This document shows, one piece after another, positions 26,409-34,989 of a stretch of 64,000 bases of DNA; within the stretch, counting starts at the first letter, position 1; each line of letters begins with the position of its first letter. A model generated the notes under the pieces. That model did no database searches. It was given only the letters and a program-made list of their open reading frames with translations, and was not told the DNA's origin. The stretch spans positions 7,378,001 to 7,442,000 of the forward strand of contig NZ_JAGGMR010000001.1 in NCBI RefSeq assembly GCF_017875645.1, given 5' to 3'. This stretch comes from Nocardia goodfellowii. Its GTDB lineage: Bacteria; Actinomycetota; Actinomycetes; Mycobacteriales; Mycobacteriaceae. The position numbers and the translations under genes were made by a program.

Positions 26409-27047
26409 TCACCCCTCGAATTCAGCCGAGACCTTCCGCCTGGCCGCCCGGGACGATAAGTCCGCATGCGTGGCGGGATGACGCAGGCCCTGGAGCAGAA
26501 CTTGCCAGCATTGCGCCGCGATCGCCGGGCGCAACGGGCTGGCGGTTTTGGTGAGTAGAGCGGCTACCAGCGCGATCGCCAGAAAGACCTGCTCGGGGGT
26601 GGTTTCCGGATGGATGGTTCCGCGGGTGCGTGGCGAAGCGAGTTTGGCGGCCAGCAGTGCCGAAAGGCGATCGCCGATCGCGGACAGGCCCGGATCGGCG
26701 GTGTCGGAGGCGAAGATCGGGGCCGGGGTGAGGGTGGAGACCAGCGCGGCCGAGACCGGAAGTTGATCGATGATCAGGTCGAGGATTTCGTCGATGGTGG
26801 ACTGCGGGTTGGCTCCGAGTTCCTCGAGGTCGCTGATCTGTTCACCGAACACGGCGAGGACGAGACTTTCGCGGGTGGGGAAGTGACGGTAGAGACTGCC
26901 GGATCCGACTTCGGCGGTTCGAGCGATTTTCGCCAACGAGGCATCGATACCTTCCTCGCTCAAGACGATTCGGGCGGCAGCGAGGATTGCCGCGCGATTG
27001 TGGGCAGCGGCGGCTGGCCCCCTATTGACACGTGGTTGTGACGGCAC
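26409..27047 (-). CDS. TetR-family repressor paired with the GH2 glycosidase
   Basis: The 212-residue protein has an N-terminal TetR helix-turn-helix (NRAAILAAARIVLSEEGIDA, then SLAKIARTAEVGSGSLYRHFPTRESL) and a helical ligand domain with SBP/TetR_C-like features. Two GTG starts are possible (27053 and 27047). A TAGGGT -10 box at 27055-27060 would place the transcript start about at 27048, so the GTG at 27047 would be leaderless; this is inferred. A perfect 24-bp palindrome just upstream is its likely operator, shared with the divergent GH2 gene. Confidence 0.8.
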   Translation of the reverse strand: MPSQPRVNRGPAAAAHNRAAILAAARIVLSEEGIDASLAKIARTAEVGSGSLYRHFPTRESLVLAVFGEQISDLEELGANPQSTIDEILDLIIDQLPVSAALVSTLTPAPIFASDTADPGLSAIGDRLSALLAAKLASPRTRGTIHPETTPEQVFLAIALVAALLTKTASPLRPAIAAQCWQVLLQGLRHPATHADLSSRAARRKVSAEFEG

Positions 27048-27054
27048 GCACACT

Positions 27055-27060
27055 ACCCTA
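27055..27060 (-). promoter_or_regulatory. Candidate -10 of the TetR gene (leaderless transcript)
   Basis: TAGGGT on the minus strand ends 7 bases before the second GTG start. The operator 27062-27085 covers the spacer and -35 region, so binding would block this promoter. Confidence 0.4.
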
Positions 27061-27061
27061 G

Positions 27062-27085
27062 CAACCGGAGAGACCTCTCCGGTTG
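27062..27085. promoter_or_regulatory. TetR operator: 24-bp palindrome
   Basis: CAACCGGAGAG (27062-27072) is perfectly inverted as CTCTCCGGTTG (27075-27085) around a central AC. It lies between the TetR gene and the GH2 glycosidase, 83 bases before the GH2 start. Size and perfection fit a TetR-family dimer-pair site. Confidence 0.75.
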
Positions 27086-27168
27086 GGGCTGCTCCGAGCG
27101 TGCTCGGCCGCGCTCCGGCTCGTAAGCGGCAGTGTTCGCCGCTATGGCCGTACACGCCAGGAGAATTC

Positions 27169-29634
27169 GTGATCCGTTATCCATTCAACGACGACTGGTA
27201 CCTCACCGGCGGCCACCAGGGCGGGCCCGTCATCCTCCCCCACGACGCCATGTTCTACGAGAGGCGAGACCCGCACTGCCGCAACAGCTGGAACACGGGC
27301 TATTACCCGGGCGGGGTCTACCGATACACCAAAACCTTTGTAGCGGCCGAGGATTGGCGCAGCGGGCATGTCGTGATGGAGTTCGAGGGTGTCTATCAGA
27401 ATGCCGAAGTGCGCATCAACGGCCGGGCGGCGGGCGGATACCCCAACGGATATACCGTGTTCCGCGTCGACGCCGATTCGTTCCTCGATTACGGCTCGAA
27501 CAACACTGTGGAAGTCGTCGCCCGCAACGATGGGCCGCCCAACAGTCGCTGGTACAGCGGCAGCGGGATTTATCGTCCGGTCAACCTGCTCGTCGGCGGC
27601 CCCGTGCACATCGCCCCCGACGGCCTGCGCATCCACATCACCGAACTCGATTCCGCCCGCGCCCGCATCGCGGTGGAAGCGACGATCACCAACGTCGGAT
27701 GCACTGAACGCACCGTGACCCTCGCCCACACCGTGACCGATCCACACGGCCGCGAAGTCGGCCACCATCAGGAGAAGGTGTGCTTGGCGGCACGTACCAG
27801 CCGCACCCTCCGGCAGACCCTCGCCGTCCCGGCCGCCCGGCCGTGGCACCCCGACCACCCCGATCTCTACCACTGCCTGACCCGCCTGCTCGACGACGAC
27901 CAGACCATCGACCGCTGCCGCGAGCGATTCGGCATCCGGACGCTACAGCTCGACGCGCGAAACGGACTGCGGCTCAACGGCCTACCGATCAAACTACGCG
28001 GCGGCTGCATCCACCACGACCACGGCGTGATCGGCGCGCACGGCCTGCCCGCCGCCGAGGACCGCCGTATCCGCATCCTCAAAGCCGCCGGTTACAACGC
28101 TATTCGCAGCGCCCACAACCCGGCCTCGCACGCACTACTGGAGGCATGCGATCGCCACGGCATGCTGGTGCTGGACGAGCTCACCGACGTCTGGTTCCGC
28201 CCGAAGCTGTCCGGTGACTACTCCCAGTATTTCGAACGGTGGTGGCAACGCGATCTGGAAGCGATGATCGCCAAGGACTACAACCACCCGTCGGTGATCA
28301 TGTACAGCATCGGCAACGAGATAGCCGAAACCGCTACCCCACGGGGAATCGAACTGTCGCAGCGGATAGCCACCACAGCTCGCGGCCTGGATTCCACCCG
28401 CTACGTCACCAACTGCGTCAACGGCCTGCTCAACCTGATCGCCGCCGAGGACGATCCGGCACGCGACGAGCGCAAACGACAAGACGCCGATGCCGAACCG
28501 CACAAAAACCTCATCGCCGTCATGAACTTCCTGATGAGCCTGCTGATGGACAAGCTGGGGCACTTGGTCAAACTGCCTCGCATCGACCGCCGCACCCGCG
28601 AGGTATTCGCGACCGTCGACATCGCGGGCTACAACTACATGCACGGCCGCTACCGTAAAGACGCACGTAAGTACCCCACCCGCGTCATCGTCGGCAGCGA
28701 AACGCCGCCACCGCACACCGCCCGGATCTGGCGCGAGATCGAACAGCTACCCAACGTCATCGGCGACTTCACCTGGACCGCATGGGATTACCTCGGCGAA
28801 GCCGGGATCGCGACTCGCGTCTACGGCGCTTCGACCGCACTGTATCGACCGTACCCGGCACTGCTCGCCGGGACACCGGTCATCGACATCACCGGCCACC
28901 GACAGACCCAGTCCTACCTCAACGAGATCATCTGGCACCGGCGTCGCGGCCCGCATATCGCCGTGCAGCCGGTCGACCAGGCGGGACGCAAGCTGTCGCG
29001 ATCCGGATTTCGCTCCACCACCTCGCTGGCGAGCTGGAGCTGGGAGGGCTGCGAAGGCCGAACCGCCGTCGTCGAGGTCTATGCCGACGCCGCTCGAATC
29101 GATTTGCTACTCAACGGGAAACACATCGGCTCCCGCGCGGCGGGCATCGAGCGCGGCTACCTCGCCGAATTTCGACTCCCGTATCAGCCCGGCGTACTCA
29201 CTGCCGTCGCCTACCAGCACGACGGCACCGAAATCGGGCGGTGCAGCCTGCGCAGCGCCGATGCGCGATTACAGCTCACCGTGCGCAGCGATCGAACCCG
29301 ATTGATCAGCGACGGCTCCGATCTGGCGCATCTGGACATCACCCTCACCGATCACAACGGAATCGTAAAACCCCTCGCCGATCGCGAAATCACGGTCACC
29401 GTCGAGGGCGCCGCCACCTTGCTCGGACTGGGCAGCGCCGCACCCACGACCGACGAAGACTTCACCGACAACGTCCACACCACCTACTACGGCCGGGCAC
29501 TCGCGGTCATCCGCGCCGGAAAACAGCCGGGCCCGATCACCCTCACCGTCAGCGCGGCAGACTGCACACCCCAGCAGTTGCGGCTCGCGGCGGAACCGCC
29601 CGCCGACACCGAGTTCGATCCAGCTCGCCAGTGA
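27169..29634 (+). CDS. Glycoside hydrolase family 2 enzyme (beta-galactosidase-like)
   Basis: This 821-residue protein has the GH2 order. A jelly-roll sugar-binding domain (1-170, with GGVYRYTKTF and YSGSGIYRPV) and an Ig-like domain are followed by a TIM barrel with acid/base Glu384 in YSIGNEIAE and nucleophile Glu511 in VIVGSETPPP. C-terminal Ig-like domains of DUF4982 type follow. No signal peptide is visible, so it should act in the cytosol on an imported glycoside. I chose the GTG at 27169 for its AGGAG site. Control by the divergent TetR is likely. Whether it is a galactosidase, glucuronidase or mannosidase cannot be told. Confidence 0.88.
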   Translation: MIRYPFNDDWYLTGGHQGGPVILPHDAMFYERRDPHCRNSWNTGYYPGGVYRYTKTFVAAEDWRSGHVVMEFEGVYQNAEVRINGRAAGGYPNGYTVFRVDADSFLDYGSNNTVEVVARNDGPPNSRWYSGSGIYRPVNLLVGGPVHIAPDGLRIHITELDSARARIAVEATITNVGCTERTVTLAHTVTDPHGREVGHHQEKVCLAARTSRTLRQTLAVPAARPWHPDHPDLYHCLTRLLDDDQTIDRCRERFGIRTLQLDARNGLRLNGLPIKLRGGCIHHDHGVIGAHGLPAAEDRRIRILKAAGYNAIRSAHNPASHALLEACDRHGMLVLDELTDVWFRPKLSGDYSQYFERWWQRDLEAMIAKDYNHPSVIMYSIGNEIAETATPRGIELSQRIATTARGLDSTRYVTNCVNGLLNLIAAEDDPARDERKRQDADAEPHKNLIAVMNFLMSLLMDKLGHLVKLPRIDRRTREVFATVDIAGYNYMHGRYRKDARKYPTRVIVGSETPPPHTARIWREIEQLPNVIGDFTWTAWDYLGEAGIATRVYGASTALYRPYPALLAGTPVIDITGHRQTQSYLNEIIWHRRRGPHIAVQPVDQAGRKLSRSGFRSTTSLASWSWEGCEGRTAVVEVYADAARIDLLLNGKHIGSRAAGIERGYLAEFRLPYQPGVLTAVAYQHDGTEIGRCSLRSADARLQLTVRSDRTRLISDGSDLAHLDITLTDHNGIVKPLADREITVTVEGAATLLGLGSAAPTTDEDFTDNVHTTYYGRALAVIRAGKQPGPITLTVSAADCTPQQLRLAAEPPADTEFDPARQ

Positions 29635-29720
29635 CAGTCAACTCCATCCTGTAACGCACTGTCGCACAACATCTTCAACGATCCACACACGACCTCCACT
29701 GCTCGAAGGACTCGACCCTG

Positions 29721-30602
29721 ATGCCCCGAATCAGCTTGCCCCGCTACCCGTTAGCTCTCGCCGCCATCGGCCTGCTGGCGCTCACTCCGACCACAGGTGC
29801 CGCACAGGCTCAACCCCAACCGGTCTACGTTGCCCTCGGCGATTCGTTCGCCGCCGGATTCGCCATCGCACCCCTATCCGCGGACACAGCGGGCATATGC
29901 GGCCGCTCCGCCGTCAACTACCCCAGCCTGCTCGCCAAAGCACTGGGCGTCGCCCGTTTCCGTGATGTGACCTGCGGCGGGGCCACCACCGCCGACCTCG
30001 CCGCTCCCCAGCCCGATCCGACAGGAGCGGTTCACGCGCCCCAGTACGACGCGCTCACCGCCGACACCACCCTGGTCACTATAGGTATCGGCGGCAACGA
30101 CATCGGGCTGGTCCAGCTGGGCGTCTCCTGCATCAACCTGCTCCCGGAATCGATGGGCACCTCCTGCGCCACCGCCAACACCGTCGACGGACAGGATCGC
30201 ATCGGTGCGAACATCACCGCCTTCGCTCCCACCTACGGGACCGTGATCGAGGAGATCCGCCGCCGCGCCCCGCACGCGCACATCGTCCTGGTCGGCTACC
30301 CCACGGGTATCCGCCCGGGCGGATGCCCGCATATCCAGCCGACCTGGGCCGACGACGCGACATACCTGCAGTCCAAACTGGACCAGCTCAACGCCGTCAT
30401 GGCGGCCGAAGCCGCCGAACACGAGGCGACCTTCGTCAACCTCGCCGCCTCCACCCAGGACCACGACGCCTGTGCCGCGCCGGAGCAACGGTGGATGGTC
30501 GGAGTGCTTCCCACAGGTCTCGATGCACCCGCCTCCCTACATCCCAACGCCGCCGGACACGCCAACACCGCCCGGCAGGTCCTTGCCGCCCTGCACCGGT
30601 GA
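29721..30602 (+). CDS. Secreted SGNH/GDSL-family esterase
   Basis: The 293-residue precursor has a signal peptide ending near GAAQA|QP (residues 30-31). The SGNH blocks follow: GDSFAAGF (Ser42), a Gly in TCGGATTAD, GGNDIGL, and a late SLHPNAAGH histidine. Six or more cysteines suggest disulfides, as in secreted Streptomyces lipases of this family. It should hydrolyse an ester outside the cell. It follows the GH2 gene by 86 bases and may be co-transcribed. Confidence 0.9.
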   Translation: MPRISLPRYPLALAAIGLLALTPTTGAAQAQPQPVYVALGDSFAAGFAIAPLSADTAGICGRSAVNYPSLLAKALGVARFRDVTCGGATTADLAAPQPDPTGAVHAPQYDALTADTTLVTIGIGGNDIGLVQLGVSCINLLPESMGTSCATANTVDGQDRIGANITAFAPTYGTVIEEIRRRAPHAHIVLVGYPTGIRPGGCPHIQPTWADDATYLQSKLDQLNAVMAAEAAEHEATFVNLAASTQDHDACAAPEQRWMVGVLPTGLDAPASLHPNAAGHANTARQVLAALHR

Positions 30603-30629
30603 CCAACCGCCCCACCGCAATCCCCGTAG

Positions 30630-30827
30630 CTACGTCGTCCGTCCCGAGTCGGGTACCAGCTTGCCTTCAGCCTTCAGCTTGTAGAACGCCGCCGACTTGG
30701 CCGGGCACTCGTCTACCAGGCAGTCGAGGTGGACCTGCATTGCCTTGTGTGCGGCCGCGACGCTCGAGCAGGCCCAGTCGCGGTTACGGCAGTCGACCTC
30801 GGCCAAGATCTCCTCGTGCCATCCCAT
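30630..30827 (-). CDS. Small Cys-containing protein (65 aa) divergent from an XRE regulator
   Basis: The protein starts MGWHEEILAEVDCRNRDWAC and ends PDSGRTT, with four cysteines (DC, AC, DC, EC). An AGAGGT site supports the ATG at 30827; the much longer open frame upstream is antisense to the XRE gene. It is divergent from that regulator with 165 bases between. In actinomycetes XRE regulators are often paired with small DUF397 proteins; this one is not DUF397. Function is not recognised. Confidence 0.65.
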   Translation of the reverse strand: MGWHEEILAEVDCRNRDWACSSVAAAHKAMQVHLDCLVDECPAKSAAFYKLKAEGKLVPDSGRTT

Positions 30828-30992
30828 GTTCCGACCTCTGGTTGTAGACGACTTCGGCGGTGTTGCTCGCACCCGCACAGCGGTGCCGGTTGGACCTGAC
30901 ATCAACCCGGCGACGGGGCTTGACAAAAGTTTGTTCTCCGAGCGTGTTCCTGTGAACGGCATTACCGTTTGCTTGTGTTTGCAGAACCGGGG

Positions 30993-31934
30993 GTGACCGG
31001 CGAACTGCTGCGCGAACTGCGCACGCTGGCCGAGGTCGGTCTGCGCCGTATGGCGGAGCGGACATCTTTCACCCCCGGATATCTGTCGCAGATCGAGACC
31101 GGGCAGCGGCCCGTGACGCCTGCCGTGCTCGACGCCTACCGATCTGTACTCGCCGACCCGGTACTCGGTTTGAGCGAAGTGGATATGGCGCGGTTGCAGG
31201 CCGCGCTGGAGGACCCCGCGGGCGCAGGCAGCGGAAGTCTGGCCGACCTCTCGGTAATCCTCGACCGGACAAGGCATCTCGAAGACACCGTGGGCGCGGC
31301 GCTGGTGGTACAGATGGTTCGGGGAATGGATGGGGCCGCTCGCGCTTTGGCTCGGCACCGGGCCGGTGGGGCGGCCTCGGCGAGTCTCGCGTCCGAGGTC
31401 GCGCGATACCGGGGCTGGCTGGAGCACGCCACGAATCGACCTCATCTTGCCGACCGAGTGCTCAGCGACGCCGCCGGGCTGGCCGAGGAAGCCGAGGACT
31501 ATTCGCAACTGGCACACGCCCGCAGCTTTCGCGCGTACACCGCCCGACACACCGGCCACCTCGAGCGCGCTGTCGATCTGACCGAGGCAGCGATATCGGT
31601 GACCAAGGCCCACCCGATACTGGGCGTCTACGACCGCTACCAGCGTGCGGAATTGCTTGCCCTCAAAGGTGACAACTACCGCGCCGGGCGCGCACTGCGC
31701 CGCGCCGACATCGCCGCCGAGGCGACCGAGGGCATCGAGTTGCCCGCATTCGGCTACTGGTACACGCCCGGATTCTGGGGTCTGGAACGTGCTTTGGTCC
31801 TCACCGCGATGGGCCGTCCCACCGAGGCGGCCCGGGAAGCGGAGATGGGCCTTGCCGCACTGCCTGCCGATCATCGGGATACGGATTGGGCACGCTCGAT
31901 GCTGGTGAAGATCGATCCGCAACTGGGCCCGTAA
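30993..31934 (+). CDS. XRE-family regulator with TPR-like C-terminal region
   Basis: The 313-residue protein has an N-terminal helix-turn-helix (LLRELRTLAEVGLRRMAERT, then SFTPGYLSQIETGQRPVTPAV). A helical alanine-rich region follows, with repeated EAEDYSQLAHARSFRAYTARHTG-like TPR segments. The GTG at 30993 fits the usual start just before the HTH; a TTG at 30969 is the longer choice. Such regulators often control one small neighbour gene, here the divergent 65-residue protein. Its 3' end overlaps the convergent glycerate kinase by 134 bases. Confidence 0.78.
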   Translation: MTGELLRELRTLAEVGLRRMAERTSFTPGYLSQIETGQRPVTPAVLDAYRSVLADPVLGLSEVDMARLQAALEDPAGAGSGSLADLSVILDRTRHLEDTVGAALVVQMVRGMDGAARALARHRAGGAASASLASEVARYRGWLEHATNRPHLADRVLSDAAGLAEEAEDYSQLAHARSFRAYTARHTGHLERAVDLTEAAISVTKAHPILGVYDRYQRAELLALKGDNYRAGRALRRADIAAEATEGIELPAFGYWYTPGFWGLERALVLTAMGRPTEAAREAEMGLAALPADHRDTDWARSMLVKIDPQLGP

Positions 31935-33054
31935 TCGAGGGCGCTTCGGTCATGACGCGGCCGATCTGTCGGCCGATCCTGATCAGCAGCTGTCTGGTCA
32001 GTTCCGGGTCATCGGCGGTGTCCCGGTCGGTGTAGTCGCCCAGCGAATAGATGTCGGCGAACCCTGCCCCGCGCCATTGGTCTGGCGGCAGCGTGGTTCG
32101 GCCCGCGACGGCGACTACTGGCACGGGGTGGGCACGGCGGGCCAGCACCGCGGGGAGTTTGCCGTTCGCCGTCTGGTCGTCGATGCTGCCCTCTCCGGTG
32201 AGCACCAAGTCGGAACCGGGCAGGTGCCGGTCGAATTGGAGCAGGTCGAGGAAGAACTCGGCGCCGGAGGTGATCGTGCCGCCGAGCAGTAAGGAGGCGA
32301 AGCCGATTCCGCCCGCGCTGCCGGCTCCGGGGACGGACGCGACAGCCGCCGCGTTCGGGTAGCCGCTGCGGGCGAACGCTCGGACGAGGTTGCCCAGGCC
32401 CGCGTCGAGAAACCGCACTTCGGCTTCGGTGGCCCCCTTCTGCGGCCCATAGACCGCCGCGGCACCGGTCGGGCCGAGCAAGGGGTTGGTGACATCACCG
32501 GCTACGACGATGTCGATTCCGGTCAGCCGCTGCGCCCGCGACGAGTCGACGGTGTGGACCCGGGCCAAACTTCGGCCGCATGCGCGCAGTGGGATTCCCC
32601 TGGCGTCGGCGAAGGTGAAGCCGAGGGCGGCGAGCATTCCCATGCCGCCGTCGGTGCTGGCACTGCCACCGAGAGCGAGGACCAGCCGGCGCGGACGGTG
32701 CCGCAGTGCTTGCGAGATGGCTTGGCCCAGACCGAGACTGCTCGCGTCCAAGGGCAGCGGGCGGCCGTTCGGCAAGGTGGTGAGGCCGCAGGTATTGGCG
32801 ACCTCGACCACGATGCCGCCGTCGCCGCGAGCGATTCGCCCGTAGCTCGGGGTTCCCGCCGCCCCCGCCACCGTCACCGGGTGCGGAGCGAAACCGGCCG
32901 CGATCGCGGCGTCGACGCTTCCGTCACCGCCGTCGGCCAGCGGGATCCGATGACTGTCGATGCCCGCCGACGCCAAGCCCTCGGCCAGCCGGTCGGCCAC
33001 CTCGGACGCGGTCAGGCTTCCTTTGAATTTATCCGGGGCGACGAGAACCCTCAC
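31801..33054 (-). CDS. Glycerate kinase (GlxK/GarK type) with C-terminal extension
   Basis: The protein is 417 residues and starts MRVLVAPDKFKGSLTASEVAD. It has the family motifs PLADGGDGSVDA, LALGGSASTDGGMGMLAALG, VAGDVTNPLLGPTGAA and VLTGEGSIDDQT. It phosphorylates D-glycerate to 2- or 3-phosphoglycerate. About 40 residues beyond the usual end (after RIGRQIGRVM) are Pro/Ser-rich and are read antisense to the last 134 bases of the XRE gene. It begins 30 bases after the ABC ATPase, so it is probably the last gene of the LacI-controlled transport operon. Confidence 0.9.
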   Translation of the reverse strand: MRVLVAPDKFKGSLTASEVADRLAEGLASAGIDSHRIPLADGGDGSVDAAIAAGFAPHPVTVAGAAGTPSYGRIARGDGGIVVEVANTCGLTTLPNGRPLPLDASSLGLGQAISQALRHRPRRLVLALGGSASTDGGMGMLAALGFTFADARGIPLRACGRSLARVHTVDSSRAQRLTGIDIVVAGDVTNPLLGPTGAAAVYGPQKGATEAEVRFLDAGLGNLVRAFARSGYPNAAAVASVPGAGSAGGIGFASLLLGGTITSGAEFFLDLLQFDRHLPGSDLVLTGEGSIDDQTANGKLPAVLARRAHPVPVVAVAGRTTLPPDQWRGAGFADIYSLGDYTDRDTADDPELTRQLLIRIGRQIGRVMTEAPSITGPVADRSSPASSVPNPYPDDRQAVRQGPSPLPGPPRWDGPSR

Positions 33055-33084
33055 GCGGTCGGCTTTCTCTCGGTGCGTCGAATC

Positions 33085-33888
33085 TCAGTCGGCTTGCGCT
33101 ACCGAGCCGAGTAGATCCCGGACCCGGTTGGCGACGGTGATGAATTCCGGCGTCTCCATCGTGGTGGCGTAATCACGGTGTGCGGGCAGGTCGACGTCGA
33201 GCAATTCGATGATCTTGCCCGGCCGCGGACTCATGACGACCACCCGGTTGGCGAGATATACGGCCTCGGCCACCGAATGGGTGACCAGCAATACCGTGGT
33301 GCCCGTTTCGCGCCAGATCCGATGCAGTTCGACGTTCATCCGTTCCCGGGTGAGCGCGTCGAGTGCGCCGAAGGGCTCGTCCATCAGCAGCACTTCTGGT
33401 TCGTGCAGCAGTGCCCGGCACAGCGAGACTCGTTGCTGCATACCGCCGGAGAGTTCGTGCGGCAGGGCGTTCTCGAATCCGCTGAGTCCGGTCATCTCGA
33501 TGAGACGAGCGCATTCGGCCTCCGCGGTCCGTTTGTTCATGCCGCGCATTTCGGCTTGCAGCAGGATGTTCTTGCGTACGGTCCGCCATTCCAGCAGCGC
33601 GGCGCGCTGGAACACATAGCCGATATTGCGCTGCGGCCCGCGCACGGGGGCTCCGCCGAGTTCGACGCTGCCCCCGCTCGGCTCGGTGAGACCGGCGACG
33701 ACTTTCAGCAGGGTCGATTTTCCGCAGCCGGACGGACCGACGATCGAAACGAATTCACCGCGGCCGACCTGGAGATCGACATTGTGCAGTGCGGTGACCT
33801 CGCCGCGTTTGGACGAGAACCGTACGGACAGATCCGCGACCGCGACCGCGGTATCGGTGCGGGCGATGGTGTCGGTGGGTGTGCTCAT
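33085..33888 (-). CDS. ABC transporter ATP-binding protein (nitrate/taurine/NMT1 type)
   Basis: The 267-residue ATPase has Walker A GPSGCGKST, signature LSGGMQQR, Walker B VLLMDEPFGALD and switch LVTHSV. The ALTRERMNVELHRIW segment is typical of the SsuB/TauB/NMT1-type importers. I chose the ATG at 33888 because AGGTG lies 8 bases before it; a GTG at 33909 would overlap the upstream stop but has no ribosome site. It follows the binding protein and permease and precedes glycerate kinase. Confidence 0.9.
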   Translation of the reverse strand: MSTPTDTIARTDTAVAVADLSVRFSSKRGEVTALHNVDLQVGRGEFVSIVGPSGCGKSTLLKVVAGLTEPSGGSVELGGAPVRGPQRNIGYVFQRAALLEWRTVRKNILLQAEMRGMNKRTAEAECARLIEMTGLSGFENALPHELSGGMQQRVSLCRALLHEPEVLLMDEPFGALDALTRERMNVELHRIWRETGTTVLLVTHSVAEAVYLANRVVVMSPRPGKIIELLDVDLPAHRDYATTMETPEFITVANRVRDLLGSVAQAD

Positions 33889-33905
33889 GGTGTCACCTGC
33901 TCCGG

Positions 33906-34946
33906 TCACGGCTTGCTGGTGGGCGTGAACTTCGAATCCCAGTACTTGGCCGGGTCCTCGGCTTTTTCGAGGAGTTTGGCACTGCTGAGAATCTCGACGG
34001 TGGCGCGCCAGTTCGCTTCGGCATTGGTTCCCGGGGCCTTACCGGCGGTTTCCGGTGTGCTGAGCAGCGGGATGGTCTGCTGCCACTGCTGGAGCAGCAC
34101 CTGCTGCGGCGGCAGTTGCGGGTCTTTGCCCTCCATCGCGGCGACCGCTGCTTCCGGCTTCGCGACCGCGGCGGCGAACGCCTCACTCGTCGCGTCCAGC
34201 ATGGCCTGAACCAGCTTGGGCGAGGACTCGATGGTGGCCTGGTTCGCGATCAGGCCATTGCTGAAGAAATTCAGGCCCTGGTCCGAATACCGCAGGTAGC
34301 GAACCTCTTTGCCACTCTTGTTCGCGATGGTGGGGCCCTGATCGTGGGCGAATCCGATCAGTCCGTCGACACGGCCGGAGAGCATCGCCGACATCTTGCC
34401 CGCCGAGTCGAGGCTCTGCTGGGTTACCTGATTCGCGGCAACGCCCGCTTTGTCGAGAAAGATCGGGAAGGTCGTGGTCGGCGCGTCGCCGGCGGAGACG
34501 GCAATGGTCTTACCCACCAGATCGGCCGGGGTCCGGATATTGGAATCCGCGAATACCTGCACCGCGGAGGGCGTGGTCTGGAGGAAGACGCCGACGCTCT
34601 TGATTTTGACGCCCTTGTCGATATTGCTCAGCACGGCCGGGGTATCGGCCCAGCCGAAGTCGGTCTGTTTCGACCCGGTGGCCTGCGCCGTTTTGGTCGA
34701 GCCCTGGCCGGCCGAGATCTTCAGATCGATGCCGTGCTTGGCGAATATGCCTTCCTGCACCCCGTAATAGAACGGGGCGTGTTCGCCGTAGGGGTACCAG
34801 TTGAGCATCAGCGACACCGCGGTGGTCTTCCCGTCGGCGCCGGGTTCTTTCGCGTCGTTGCCGCCGCCTCCGCAGCCGGTCAATGCCAGGACCGATGCCA
34901 GCGCCGCGGCGCCGAGGGTCGTGCGGGTACGAGTTCCGAATTTCAT
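33906..34946 (-). CDS. NMT1/THI5-type substrate-binding lipoprotein
   Basis: The 346-residue precursor has a lipoprotein signal with lipobox LTGC near residue 25. It then starts the mature domain with LMLNWYPYGEHAPFYYGVQE, the typical opening of the NMT1 (PF09084) family that binds thiamine-pyrimidine precursors, sulfonates, nitrate or similar small molecules. GKTIAVSAGDAPTTTF is the usual hinge region. The start at 34946 begins MKFGTRTRTT. The ligand cannot be told; the neighbours suggest a carbohydrate-like or polyol-like compound, which would be unusual for this family. Confidence 0.88.
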   Translation of the reverse strand: MKFGTRTRTTLGAAALASVLALTGCGGGGNDAKEPGADGKTTAVSLMLNWYPYGEHAPFYYGVQEGIFAKHGIDLKISAGQGSTKTAQATGSKQTDFGWADTPAVLSNIDKGVKIKSVGVFLQTTPSAVQVFADSNIRTPADLVGKTIAVSAGDAPTTTFPIFLDKAGVAANQVTQQSLDSAGKMSAMLSGRVDGLIGFAHDQGPTIANKSGKEVRYLRYSDQGLNFFSNGLIANQATIESSPKLVQAMLDATSEAFAAAVAKPEAAVAAMEGKDPQLPPQQVLLQQWQQTIPLLSTPETAGKAPGTNAEANWRATVEILSSAKLLEKAEDPAKYWDSKFTPTSKP

Positions 34947-34989
34947 GCGAGTTCTCCAGCTGTGGCGCGAATACGGTTGTGCGACATGC

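Noticed and set aside
30828..31922. Long minus-strand frame upstream of the 65-residue protein
   Set aside because: It is antisense to the XRE gene and lacks a ribosome site; the small protein has its own start.
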